Source: Erodium maritimum
Lineage: Eukaryota; Streptophyta; Magnoliopsida; Geraniales; Geraniaceae
DNA length: 64,000 nucleotides
Direction of reading: 5' to 3'
NCBI GenBank assembly: GCA_963921825.1
Contig: OY997588.1
Span: forward strand, 7,516,001-7,580,000
Shown: in pieces, positions 45,590 to 57,355 of the stretch
Layout of the letters: each line of letters starts with the position of its first letter
How positions within the stretch are numbered: position 1 is the stretch's first letter
Position numbers and translations under genes: made by a program
The notes under the pieces: model-generated
Told to the model about the DNA's origin: nothing
What the model saw: the letters and a program-made list of their open reading frames with translations, nothing else
The model's database searches: none

Positions 45590-46560
45590 AGAATGGGACG
45601 CTTACTTGTACTGTCACAGACAAGGAGGTCCGGATTACAGTGTTTCAAATAGGACCGTTTAAGTCTGCGGGTCCAAACGGACTCAACCCTATGTTCTTCT
45701 AACACTATTATAGGACACCTTCAGACCTGAGAGGTAACTGAATTTGCCATATTGGCAGTGTCTACAAGGTAGATAGACAGTGAGATTAATAAAATAATCC
45801 CGGTTCTGATCCCTAAAATCCAAACAAACCCCGAGGATTACAGACCTCCGGCCTACTGTATTATGTAATGTTATTTTCAGGATCCTATCAAAGGTGTTGG
45901 CAAATCGAATAAAACCACTTCTGGACATGATCATTTCTATCAACCAGGGAGCTTTTGTCTCAGGGCGAGCGATACATGATGATATTTTTATCTCCTATGA
46001 AATCATGCATGCACTATGTAGACGAACATAATGAAAAAACGGTTTCATGGCCCTTAAGCTCAACATGAGTAAGGCGTATGATCGTGTGGAATGGTCTTTC
46101 ATTTTGGTCATGCTAGGGGCTTTCGATTTTGGACCCCATTGACGCTGCATAATGCTCGCATGTATGCAGTCCATACAATATACAGTCAGTTGATCTAGAG
46201 GAAAGAACATACCTCTTTTTACAGCACACAGAGCATTAAATATAGAGATCCCCTCTCTCTTTATTTATTCTTATTTTGTATGGAGGGCTTGTCTCATATG
46301 TTAGCATAGACGGAGCACAATGCAAAATTGCATGGGGATTCGGTAGTCAGAGGAGCACCGGTTGCATCACTTTTGCAAATAACTGCTATATTTTCTGCAA
46401 GACCAACAATAAAGAAGCTGAACACCTGCAACAGATACTCACGACTTTCGAAACTATATCAGAACAAGTCATCAACAAGATCAAATCCTTCATATTCTTC
46501 AGTACGAATGCTTCCTCCACTAACCGTGCTAAGATGTCCTGTCGGACACAATCATTCTTA
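45590..46560 (+). pseudogene. Degenerate L1-type LINE reverse transcriptase
   Basis: RT blocks can be read across frames: FQIGPFKSAGPNGLNPMFF, NQGAFVSGRAIHDDIF-like, [19 protein letters not shown], and finally FANNCYIFCKTNNKEAEHL with QVINKIKSFIFFS. The catalytic FADD box has become FANN, and LDMSKAYD is LNMSKAYD. Numerous stops and frameshifts. This is the only LINE RT sequence I found in the window. Confidence 0.85.
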
Positions 46561-46810
46561 TGAACTTCCATTTTATTACATCAAATTTAAAGATCATGTT
46601 AACTTATTATTGTTGATTTATTCAAAATATAAAATGAATACAAACTGATGAAAAATCACAAAGAGAGGTCATTAATATATCTATGTTTTAGCATTTTATT
46701 AAACTTGGAATTGGTATTAACTTTATATATTATACTTGAGTGTTGCGTATTTGGGGCCCTCAACAGCCGCCTCCTTCTGTCCATACATCCAAATACGAAC
46801 CTGCATGTTA

Positions 46811-46912
46811 CTATAAATATTATTTTTCCAAAGTTGTTAATATAAATATTATTTTTCGAAAGTTGTTACTATAAATATTATTTTTCGAAAGTTGTTACTA
46901 TAAAATTAATTA
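46811..46912. repeat. AT-rich tandem repeat, about 35-bp unit
   Basis: Three near-identical units of TACTATAAATATTATTTTTC followed by GAAAGTTGT. Confidence 0.85.
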
Positions 46913-48397
46913 GTTAGTAATTGACAAACAATGAACTCTTTATTTTTGCTCTGTGAAAAAAAAAATTAGTTGATCAATATTTTTTAAATGAATCCAAATA
47001 TGGGTTTAAGGTTGCATCCACCAGCACAATTGTTATTGGATTGTTGCACAACCACTAAGAAATTTACTTCTTTCTGGACGATAAAGTATGGTCAGATAAG
47101 GCATGTTCGGTGATCTGGAGCACTACCCCGACACTATTATTGTATTTTTTTTCCAGCATTAACAAATCCAATAAATATAACTTATCCGTTTCACTCTAAA
47201 TGTTGTGTTTTATTTAGCAAAAGAAACAATGTATGTACAGGAATTGGTATGTTGGATTCCTCTCAAAATCAATATCTTTAAACTAAAGTTTAAACGTTGA
47301 GACGAGTATTCAGAATTATGGAAGGGAATATGAGATCATTAATCGAAACTGAAGTAGAGAAAAATATAGGAGGATGTCGGTTTTATTGAGGTGGTTCGGC
47401 GGAATGATTTGTTACATGGGAGAAAATCAAATATTGTTGTTCATCACTTATAGGTTAGGGAATTTGAGACGGGTTCTATAACCCTCGTCCATTCTGTGCA
47501 AAACTTTGATGTATCTAGAGTTTTTGATGATGTTATTGGATTAAGCGATTGACGAATAAGGTTGTTCATGAGATCGCAAAGGTTGTTGAAATATGAATCT
47601 ATACTGATTAAATATAAATAAAAAAAACTACTTATAGCTAAGGCTACATCTTACTAACAAGATTGACATTTTAGTTATGAAAATCCGACCCAATATAAGT
47701 AGCTCGTTTTAAACAAAATTTACATGTTATCAGAACTGGTTTGGTTCACAACCCGTTTGTTACCTCCATCATGTGGTCTCCGGTCCATATGCAAATGTCC
47801 AATTTTGCTATGACCCCGTATAGTTAAAATATAGAGAGAATTTAAGTTAAGAAAGAAACCACCCGTTGCACGCATCAAATATTATTCGTAGAGATTATCT
47901 CTCGAGCTAATAAAATTCTCTTAACTTTTCTCAAAAGAAAAAAAAACTTAATACATGACTTATGCTTTAATCTTTATAAAGAAAATACATATTAATATTT
48001 TATCATGAAACGTCAAAAAATAATTACTAATATAATTAGATGAACGTGTACTGCACTGGAATTAGAACAAGTAAAACAAAATGGACTTATGTGAACACCA
48101 TAAGCCAATGAGTTTCAATAGGGTTGTTGGCCACCCACTAATTGTATGACACACCATTACCCCGATATTGATTGGACTAGACCCTAAGTGATTAGGTCTT
48201 TAATATTGAGCTATTTATTAATCAATAAAACTTTAATGTAGTCAAATATTTATATAAAATAATATGTATAAAGAGCTTTATGTACTATCGTGCATGCATG
48301 GCCCTTTACTAGAAAGACGCTCACGTACAAATGTTTCAACACTATATTATTACTTCAGCCTAAATTTGCATCTATTTTATTGAAGTACTCCTGCCTG
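46913..48397. other. Intergenic, no gene seen
   Basis: AT-rich; no ORF above 60 residues, no repeat structure recognised. Confidence 0.5.
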
Positions 48398-48934
48398 AAA
48401 TTAGGAAAGTATTTTTTTTTTTTGAAAGGAGTATAGCTGGATTTTATATATCAATCGATGAAGACATACATACGATCCTTCACAGCTTACAACCAATGAA
48501 AGCACAAGTATAACGGTAAATATTACAGACTCCAGACAAGCTAGACCATAATATTACCGACTCTTAATGAAAACCTGCAACGCAAAAACATGCGCCCAGA
48601 ACGTGCAACATAACGTGCACGCCAAAAGTGCACACCAAACCGTGCCACAGCGGGCACACCAAAAATACAACTAGTGCACACAAACTGTGCAACTAGTGCA
48701 CACCTAATCTGCACCAAGTGCAGTTTATTAAAAACTGTAAAAAACGACCCGAACAAACCACGAACCGAACCTTCCGCGGAGTAACTCGGACCGTCGTAAA
48801 CGGGATAAGGGCTGGAGGGAGGGAGCTTCGCCTGAATGCTCGAGGCCGGCCGCCGGTGGGAACTGTCGGGGAAGTAGTTGGAGCGAGTAGCGCCAGCAGA
48901 TCTGTCCGGCTTGTGTGCCACTAGTACAGAAGCA

Positions 48935-49315
48935 TTCATTACCGACCCAATTATTGAGTCGGTAATGAATATGATTGGGTCGGCCATATTCATACCCGAC
49001 CCAATGGTGGGTCGGTAATGGTGGGTCGGCTATGAATCAAAAAATGGATTCATTACCGACCCAATAATTATGGGTCGGTAATGAAAGTTCATTGCCGACC
49101 TAATAATTATGGGTCGGCAATGAATGTTCATTACCGACCCAATTATTGGGTCGGCTATGAGTCCGTTACCGACTCAATAAGTAGGTCGGGAATGAATATT
49201 CATTGCCGACTCAATAAATAGGTCGGGAATGAGAATTCATTACCGACCCAATAAGTGGGACGGTAATGAAAATTTAGAAAATTCATTACCGACCCAACTA
49301 TTGAATTGGTTATGA
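48935..49315. repeat. CACTA left subterminal repeats
   Basis: Many copies of ATTACCGACCCAAT and its complement ATTGGGTCGGTAAT in alternating orientation, the expected binding array for the element-encoded protein. Confidence 0.9.
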
Positions 49316-49608
49316 ATTGTATGAGTCGGATAAGTGTTTTGACAGGTTTTAAAAAAAATATCTGAAAAACAGGCACCCAATCGTGCAATATGATCAAATA
49401 AACCTGTAAACTGAACACAATCAACAATCTAATTGATCCAAAAATTAAAACTATTCATTACACATCAAAGTTGTTCAAACAAACTTACTGAATATATAAA
49501 AATGTTTTAAAATTTATGTCCCTGCGACTGCAAAGCTTTCATAAGCATTTCTACTTTAACTGTCAATGCCTCTTGTGTTTTTTGGGACTGTTCTTGGATC
49601 GCCTTTTG

Positions 49609-50998
49609 CTACTCTCTTTCCTCGGCCATTTGAGCAAGTTGACGCTCCTTTTCCTCGGCCATTTGAGCAAATTGTAGCTCCCTTTCCTTGTCCAATTGAG
49701 AAAATCGTTGTTGTTGATCCTCAACAAGACGGGTTAGATGGTCTATCTTCTGCAAGGATTCAACGGATGTAGAACTGGACCCGACAATATTCTTGAACCC
49801 CTTCATCGAGCGTTTCTTCCCAATCCCAGCCTGAAACTGTCCTTGAGACTTACCCATATACTTGATAATCGCATTGATCTCCAAGGCCTCCTCATCAATG
49901 GGTGTGAGTAGTGTGGCATCGACACCCGACTCTTGCGTGGTGGCTACGGCGTCAAGGTAGTCTTTTTGGGCCGCTAGAAATTTTTGCTGCGATAACATTC
50001 GACAATGATAACAGTTAGTTGAAAAAATATAATAGTGCAATAGAACAAGTAAATGATAGAAATATTAGAACAAGTAAATGATAGAAATATTACCCCATGT
50101 ATCCTAGTAGGTGAGTGTGGATCGTCTATCGGGAAATACTTCATTCCAGCACTGCAGTAGGGAGATTGGGACTGGGCAGTATTTCCGGATTTGAAGGACT
50201 CTACATGCTCGTACATGGGCTTACTGCCCCCGCGTGTTTTCAAATCATGCGCTTCACGAGCCTTCTTACCATGTTTCGCCCGAGGCTTCAATTTATAGAG
50301 TCATCATATGTGAGACTATTATGAAGAAAATAAAAGTAAAAATAGAGTAAAACATATACCTGGCCTATGTCTGAATTCCAATAACCACGGAGTTTCATCC
50401 ATTCGTTGGGGCGGGTTATGAACTCTTCCGGGATGACAAGATCAGGATCATTGCCTTTCTTCTCCTCATCATCCTCGTACCAAGTCCACCATGCCTTGCA
50501 CTCGCTTTTCCATTCCGAGTACTTATTCTTTGCCTCCTGCTCAATTTTAATCACGAGCGGTCGAAGAACATGATCATCAACATCATTATTCATCACATTA
50601 TCATTATCAACCACAATATTGTTACGGAATGGAAACGCATCTTCCACATACTCCCTTGTTGGATCATATCTCATGACTTCTTCTGTCGCCACACTTGACG
50701 TCGATGCACGATTAGCCTTATCTTGCCTGTTCCGTTCTGCGAGTTCTGCAAATGTCTTGGGCACTAGGTGCTCTTCACCGTGATATTTCCATACTGTGTA
50801 AGTTGACATGAACCCTCGTTTTTGCAAGTGCTCCACAATCACATCAAATGGATGGTGATGGACATTGCAACATTTTATACATGGACACTTAATTACATTA
50901 CCATAATATGGAATACAATTGTTGACCAAATGTTCGAGAAATAACCTCACGCCGGCTTTATGCATTTTATGTTTCGCTGGCAAACTCGTCCAACTCAT
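49609..50998 (-). CDS. CACTA-encoded Transpos_assoc + PTTA (TNPA-like) protein
   Basis: Three exons on the minus strand: 50998-50360, 50285-50094 and 49986-49609, all phase 0 with GT-AG borders, giving 402 residues and no internal stop. Residues 1-75 resemble the transposase-associated domain normally at the N-terminus of CACTA TNPD: GVRLFLEHLV, IKCPCIKC, VEHLQKRGF and YTVWKYHGEE. Residues about 150-277 resemble plant transposase PTTA/En_Spm: WWTWYEDDEE, EEFITRPNEWMKLRGYWNSD, then KHGKKAREAHDLKTRGGSK. Residues 278-402 end in a coiled coil with LAQMAEE repeats. It probably binds the subterminal arrays. The domain pairing may result from deletion of the TNPD core. Confidence 0.75.
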
Positions 50999-51166
50999 GT
51001 CATCCTACGTTCAAATTTATATTACAAGTAATTAAAATGTATTAATACGTCCATATAAATTTTTTTAACAAAATATAACTAATATATATATATATATGAA
51101 AAATTCATTAATCAAAAAAATATACAATCAACAAATATATATATAAACAACAAAACTAAACAAATA

Positions 51167-51207
<41 letters not shown>

Positions 51208-51474
51208 TAAAATAAACAATATTAATATCATTAACTAAAAAATCAATGAATACTACGAAACTTACCATTTTTCGTATGTTGTAGTGTATATTGTTAACAC
51301 TAAAGAGTATATCAAAATTTTGGAAGACAAATTTTGAGTTTTGTTGAAGATATGATGAGTTTTGGGAGGAAAATGAGGTAGAAATTGGAAGTAGGAGAAG
51401 AAGGAGTAAGAAGATGGTAGATGAATTTGTAGGTAGGAAAGAATTGATGGGAATTTAATGAATCTGTAAAAACT

Positions 51475-51845
51475 TAGCCGACCTAATTAAAGATTCATTA
51501 CCAACTCAGTTTATTGGGTCGGTAATGAAAGTTTCATTACCGACTCATCAGCAAATTGGGTCGGTCATGAACATTTTATTGCCGACCCAATAAACTGAGC
51601 CGGTAATGAAAATTTCATGACCGACCCAATTTACTGATGGGTCGGTAATGAAAGTTTCATTACCGACCCGTTTTGTTTGAGTCGGTAATGAAATTTCATT
51701 ACCGACCCAATTTACTGATGGGTCGGTAATGAAATATCATTACCGACTTAGTAATATTGGGTCGGTAATGAAGTTTCATTACCGACTCAAACAAAACGGG
51801 TCGGTAATGAAACTTTCATTACCGACTCCTTTATTTAATTGGGTG
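51475..51845. repeat. CACTA right subterminal repeats
   Basis: Dense alternating copies of TTTCATTACCGACCC and GGGTCGGTAATGAAA, closely matching the left array. Confidence 0.9.
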
Positions 51846-52250
51846 GGGAATGAAACATTATGGTGTAGTGTGCTATGCCAGTAGATCTGGCCGGAGAGGG
51901 TCGGCGGCGACGTGGAGAGAGGGTCGGCGGCAGATCTGAGAGACAAACACAGCGCGGCGGAGGGTCTGCGGGGTAATGAGGGCGGCGACGGGACTGAAGC
52001 CCTCACCGGCGAGGGAGAATGAGGGGCGACGGCGTCGGAAAGTGAGGGGACGTGAGTGGCGGCGGCGGCGCGGCGGCAAGACTGGATCTAAAGGGTCACG
52101 GGTAGGTGGATCTAAGGGAGAGAAGCAAGCCCCGCCGGCAACAGCCACCGTCATGACAGCCGTGGCCGTCGCCGGCAAGGGAGAAGGGGCGGCGTGAAGT
52201 TGAGGCTTCGGGTCTTTTCTCTGTAGAAGTTGGTTAAATTAGGAAAGTAT

Positions 52251-54940
52251 CTTAATTGTTATCAATCGGATGGATGGTATAATAAAAACATTGTTGAGTT
52301 ATAACTCCCGTCCTCATATTGCAGATTTAGTGTGACTAAATTGTCTATTCTCTGAACATGAACACGAACAATTAGATAAATTTGAAACCTCGTATATTTT
52401 TAACATCAAAATCTATTTATAAATCAGAAATAAAAATGCATCTGTTCCTGTAGTCCATGGTCACGAATGAACAAGTCAAGTCCGGACATCCCTGACTATA
52501 ATGAAGTACTGGATGCCAAACGTTTATTTTTTTGTAGCAACATGATTAACATGTTTTCGATGAGTTTAATCTCATCCATCCCATTACTATAGGCTTGATT
52601 TGCTTCTAATGAACTAGTGCAAGATCAAAACTCTATAGCTTAAAATAAAATTCTGGAATTAGTGTATCAGTTTTCAATATTTACAAAGATTTATTTTATT
52701 CATAGAGGTTTTGATCATGAATATAAATAACTTTTACCATGAAATGATGATTCAATGCTAAAAATACCTTTTCACCTAAATAACAGTAATACTGCTAACC
52801 AACTTTTTTCGTAGTCATACGTGTGCACCTGCCTAAAACGGATAACAGTTATAGCTGTCCAGACGCCCACCTCCCCTCTTCGCTCTGATCCTAGCTTCAG
52901 ACAACAAAGCCGGCCACGAATAGTTCAAGCTTGTCGTTGTTGGTTATTTTGTTTGTACCATTGTTCGTCTCTTTTACTGGAATCTCGGATATTCGATAGG
53001 TGTGGTTGTCACCTTTGGTGACGTGTTCGATCAAGTCTTTCTATCACCGAATATTTTTGGAGAGCTGATAAAGAAAACCGACCTAGTAGTGGTTATTTAT
53101 TTAGGCGATGTGTCACCCTTTTCATCTTATTTAGTTGCGGTACTAGCTTTTTCAGTGAGGGGGGCACCGAAATTTTTCAATGACAATACGTGACAGTAAA
53201 AAAATTGAGGGGACACAACTACGAAATTAGAAGAAATTAAGGAGTATTTTTTTATAAAAAAAAACCGTAAAACATATAAAAAAATTCCAAAAACATTGAG
53301 GGGGCACGTCCCTCCTGGGGCCCATGTGGCTCTGCAATTGATCTTACTTATCGTTATTTAGATTTCCAAGATCGACTGTCAGATACGACACTTATATTGT
53401 TTGATTTATGTTGTAAGGTATATTAATTTATGAATGAATTATTTTGTTCAAATAAAAGAGGAGGAAGAAGGAAACGTCCGAGGGTTATTTTTTGTCAGGT
53501 AGAATGACAACATCGATTAGGCACAATATGTGTGTCCTTTTCTTATCTTCTTACTACCTTTCCTTTCCTGCGCCTTGTCAGATTCTCACTCTCATTTTCC
53601 CATCCCAATTTTGCCCTCTATATCTTCTCAAAATAACAACAATGCCCTCCCAAAACGAGACAACAAGAACATGGATACCATGTTAAATGGTCAAGTAGTC
53701 AGGCCTTTGATTTGGACTTGAAGTGTGTTATTTAAATTTAAGTTTTAACAATGACATAAAAATTAAAAACCGTTCATGAAAAAAATAATAATAAATTAAG
53801 TATCACATTCTCCACATGTGAAAAAAATCACATGTAATGATGTAAGAAGTTTTTGTTTTTTTGAATGTTGAAGTGTAGAAGATGTAACCTTTCCTGCACT
53901 CAACCCCAACTGCTATAATGCTATTTGTATTTATTAACGTAGACAGAGAAACTAAGGTCATGGGTCCGAATTCGGACAGTACATATATTAGGTAGGTTAG
54001 TATCAACAAGCTAACTTCCAAAACGAGAAAATAAATACTTATTTTAGATAATTTAGTTTTGCAAAAGCTATCATATTTATCACGAGACAATGGTATAAAA
54101 TTAATTACTTTCTATAATGGTGCCAATCAAAATCAATGATTCGCACTTATGTAGGGAAAAAAAAAAACAAAAGCTTTCTTCTATGATCGGATTTGAGCAT
54201 AAAAATAGCAAACTATTGGGTGAGCTGGTCAGTGTTAATTAGCCTAGTAATGTTTGGAGTGTAGCTACTAGTTTGATCTGATCACAAAGGAAAAGTTGTG
54301 ATCAACCTATAATTTTTTTATTAATATTATCTAAATTGAGATTCGAATAGTTAAAACTGTGTTGGGGTATGAAATTATAGTTAAACTTTCAATTATTATC
54401 TTGAGTTTTTGGTTGAGTGTTCTTCTAATATGATACTTGAGTTAAATCCTTTTCGAAATCCATTACTTATATAAAAAAAATATTTTTCTATCGCTTTTAA
54501 GAAAGTCTGGGCTCTTATCATCTTCTAATATGTTATCTTCTTCTAAATTATTCACTTCCGAACCCATAAATTATATTTTACTTTGTTCTCTCGGGCCAAC
54601 CTTTATCTATATTCTCTATAATCTCAAAACCCATAAACAAATTTGTTTGTAAAGACGAGGATGCGAGTTAGAATATAACATCATAATTTGACCTTGTGAA
54701 TGGACTGTTTAATCGTTCAAATTCTTCTTGTACTTGTAATTGGACTCGTAATTTTTTAGCTCGTGCTAAGTAAGACGGTCTAGTGTATTCATATACTACA
54801 TCATTTATTAGGTCGTGTTTGTCTGGACCAACAGAATTATCTTACACTGACGATTTGCATATTTTATGTCTAGCTTTGCAAGTACACTTTAGGAATTGGA
54901 ATCGGGCACTCAAAGTAGTCCAAATTCATCGCATAGCAAT
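52251..54940. other. Intergenic, no gene seen
   Basis: No recognisable gene. At 53150-53340 the motif GAGGGGGGCACCGAAATTTT and later GAGGGGGCACGTCCC with GGCCCATGTGGCTC resemble a decayed hAT-type repeat; its ends are not defined. Confidence 0.45.
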
Positions 54941-54943
54941 CCA

Positions 54944-54953
54944 TTATATATAC
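54944..54953 (+). promoter_or_regulatory. TATA box of the DUF599 gene
   Basis: TTATATATAC about 95 bases upstream of the start codon at 55046, with a GA-rich leader between. Confidence 0.5.
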
Positions 54954-55045
54954 AGTAAGGTTTGGCTCAAAAAGAGAAGGTGGAAGCAAAAGAGAGTTGC
55001 ACTTTGAATCGAACAGGAAACAAAGTAAGGAGAGAGAGAGAGTCT

Positions 55046-56353
55046 ATGGAGGGTTGGAGGCAGAGCTATTTGGACGCCGTGTTGGTGCCGTTAGGGCTCT
55101 CGACAATGGTTTGTTACCACTTGTTCCTCTGGCACAAGGTCCGCACTCAACCCCTCACCACCATCATCGGCACCAACTCCGTCGGTCGCCGTTCTTGGGT
55201 CTCCTCCATCATGAAGGTATACTTCTCCTCGATTCTCGATAACCCATTTCTCTTTCGAAATGAAAAATTCCTAACACCATTTAAGATTTGTTTTTCAATT
55301 CCTAATCTAGGTTTACCTTTGATGACATTTCTCAACTGTCATCTTTCAATTTTTTGCAGAAAGTATCAAAAATAGTCAAAACTGACGCTTCCGTTAGTTT
55401 TTTGCCTACGTGTCGGCCACGTGTCGTCACGATGAAGTGACACGTGACAAAAAAAACTAACGGAATCGTCAAAATAAAGGGTAAACGATACTTTCTGCAA
55501 AAAATTGAAAGGTGACAGTTGGGAAATGTCACCAAAGATAAACCTAAGTTAGGAATTGAAAAACAAAGTTCAAATGGGGATAGGAAACAGAGTTTCCCCA
55601 AAAATAAATAACCCGTTCACAAAACGAAATCCATCAAGATAATATTTTCCATCACTTATGTAACAATTGTGCTACAATTATGTTACATCCATTTTCGTGT
55701 CGTCGTAAAAGATCAGATAAATAACACACGATCGACTGAATAAATCATATTACTACTAATTTACAAACATTTGGGCACATTTATTTCAGGACAACGACAA
55801 GAAGAACATCTTGGCGGTCCAAACCCTGAGGAACACGATCATGGGATCAACCTTAATGGCCACGACATCGATCCTGCTCTGCTGCGGCCTGGCGGCTGTA
55901 ATAAGCAGCAGCTACAGCATCAAAAAGCCGATAAACGACGCCGTATTCGGGGCCCACGGAGAGTTCATGCTGTCCCTGAAGTACGTGTCGCTCCTGACCA
56001 TCTTCCTCTTCTCCTTCTTCTGCCACTCCCTGTCGATCCGGTTCATGAACCAGGTCAACTTCCTCATCAACTCGCCCCAGGACCCGACCGACCCGGTCTG
56101 CGTGGTGACGGCGGAGTACGTGTCGGAGCTCCTGGAGAGGGGTTTCTTGCTCAACACGGTAGGGAACAGGCTCTTCCACGGCGCAATGCCGTTGCTGCTC
56201 TGGATTCTGGGGCCTGTCCTGGTGTTCCTGTGCTGCGCGGCTCTGGTGCCGGTACTGTACAACCTCGACTTTGTGTTTCTCAACGACAAGAAGATGTCTA
56301 CGCTGCGACACGACGCCGGTTGCGACAAAAATAACGGTGACTTGATGATTTAG
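55046..56353 (+). CDS. DUF599 family multi-pass membrane protein
   Basis: Two exons, 55046-55216 and 55790-56353 (phase 0), 244 residues, a normal length for the family. The start MEGWRQSYLDAVLVPLGLSTMVCYHLFLWHKVR is highly typical of plant DUF599. Membrane segments: about 10-28, 76-96 (LMATTSILLCCGLAAVISS), 117-137 (YVSLLTIFLFSFFCHSLSI) and 195-218 (LLLWILGPVLVFLCCAALVPV). HSLSIRFMNQVNFLIN and ERGFLLNTVGNRLFHGAMPLLLW are conserved family stretches. Function is not established in plants. The intron contains a foldback MITE. ATG 55046 is in good context and matches the usual N-terminus. Confidence 0.93.
55255..55599. mobile_element. Foldback MITE in the DUF599 intron
   Basis: Arms of about 110 bp: the left contains CAATTCCTAATCTAGGTTTA and TTGCAGAAAGTATC, the right their reverse complements. 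Both arms translate to the same peptide on opposite strands (NLGL..TF.NCHLSIFCRKY). The right terminus TAGGAAACAGAGTTTCCC matches the right terminus of the 45.0-kb element, so they are one family. A clear TSD is not visible. Confidence 0.75.
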
Positions 56354-56614
56354 TCTAAAATGTGTGGTATTGGAGTTTGAAGTGTGGTGGTGGTGGGTAC
56401 GTTACGTTGTGGATTTTCATGTGTAATATGTCATGGAGCATTATATGATCAGACACACAACTTTAGTTTTCTTTGTCTTGTTCGGAAGAATGAAAGTATT
56501 GGTTTTATGACTAGCCCTCCTTTCATGTATATTATGCTTTATCTAATTTCAAATTGAGGTATATACATACACCAAAATTGAGTTTTATATATAAACGGTC
56601 AACTATTATACTTT
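56354..56614. other. DUF599 3' flank
   Basis: Probable 3' UTR and flanking DNA; no further gene. Confidence 0.5.
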
Positions 56615-56965
56615 TTTTTGTTTATTTTGGATAAGCTCGAAAAAATTTATTCAGAAAAAAGTCAGATGCAAGAAGTATCTAACCTAAAGAAACCATTACA
56701 AAAGAACTCTTGTAGGGAGTTGCGAGAACAATTCCTGAAAACACAACTAAGAAAAAACCAAATTAACTATCAGTGACCCACTCTTCACCTTCCGAAATCA
56801 AGGTCAGATCATCGAAAGCTTTAGCTCCATGTGCTAGCTGATCAGCTTGAGTTTGTAGGCAACGTGAGCTGAATCTGTGGTGAGCAGCTTGAGTCTGTAA
56901 GACCTGTTTGTCAATGTCCACAGGGTTTACAACTCTCTCCCGACTCAAAAAAATGATTCATTTCT
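56615..56965 (-). mobile_element. 5'-truncated LINE 3' end, copy 2
   Basis: Same family as copies at 41.5 and 60.6 kb: GGATAAGCTCGAAAAAATTT at the tail end and, on the minus strand, KAFDDLTLISEGEE near the stop (56763). TSD not found. Confidence 0.6.
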
Positions 56966-57355
56966 TGTCATGTAGTATATATCCATGATGAAAATATTCA
57001 TATCAGATTGTACGTACAAAACAAACGTAATGTTACATACTTTGAAGTTCAGACTTATTAGACCATTGTATTCTAGACTAAGCTAAAGAAGAAACGACAT
57101 AACGTGATTAGTGTGTAAAAACGATACAACAAGTGTACATATGTGAATAACGCAATCACTATCCTCGTTATAATTCGATCATGGGAGATCAAGGGAAAAA
57201 TCACGCCTTTTAATAAATTGACTATGCATCTTTTTTTATTGGACTTGTGATTTCATATCATAATTATCCTATCTTTAGTTGAAATTGAACAAGCACATAT
57301 ATTCTTTCAAGAAAAAAAGAACAAGCACATATATTCATAATGATAAAATGTCTAT

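Larger units (their letters stand above)
48919..51870. mobile_element. Complete CACTA (En/Spm) element, 2,952 bp
   Basis: Termini CACTAGTACAGAA (left) and, as reverse complement, CACTACACCATAA (right), flanked by the 3-bp TSD TGC at 48916-48918 and 51871-51873. Long subterminal repeat arrays lie at both ends. The single gene (minus strand) encodes a TNPA/PTTA-like protein. No catalytic TNPD (Transposase_21) region exists, so mobility would need help in trans. Confidence 0.92.
48413..52235 (-). mobile_element. Short LINE split by a nested CACTA element
   Basis: AAATTAGGAAAGTAT occurs at 48398-48412 and 52236-52250 (15 bp, perfect), with a T-run after the left copy, so a LINE in minus orientation inserted here. 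Its own length is about 870 bp (48413-48918 and 51871-52235); the rest is a CACTA element. The 5' part on the minus strand is GC-rich (MPATATAVMTVAVAGG from 52178) with no domain. No RT is present. Confidence 0.8.

Noticed and set aside
53492-53721. Small ORFs after a UTR-like stretch
   Set aside because: Fewer than 65 residues, no domain, and no promoter signal that can be trusted.
55771-56334. Alternate-frame ORFs across DUF599 exon 2
   Set aside because: The frame joined to exon 1 by canonical splice sites gives the conserved DUF599 protein; the others lack any family features.
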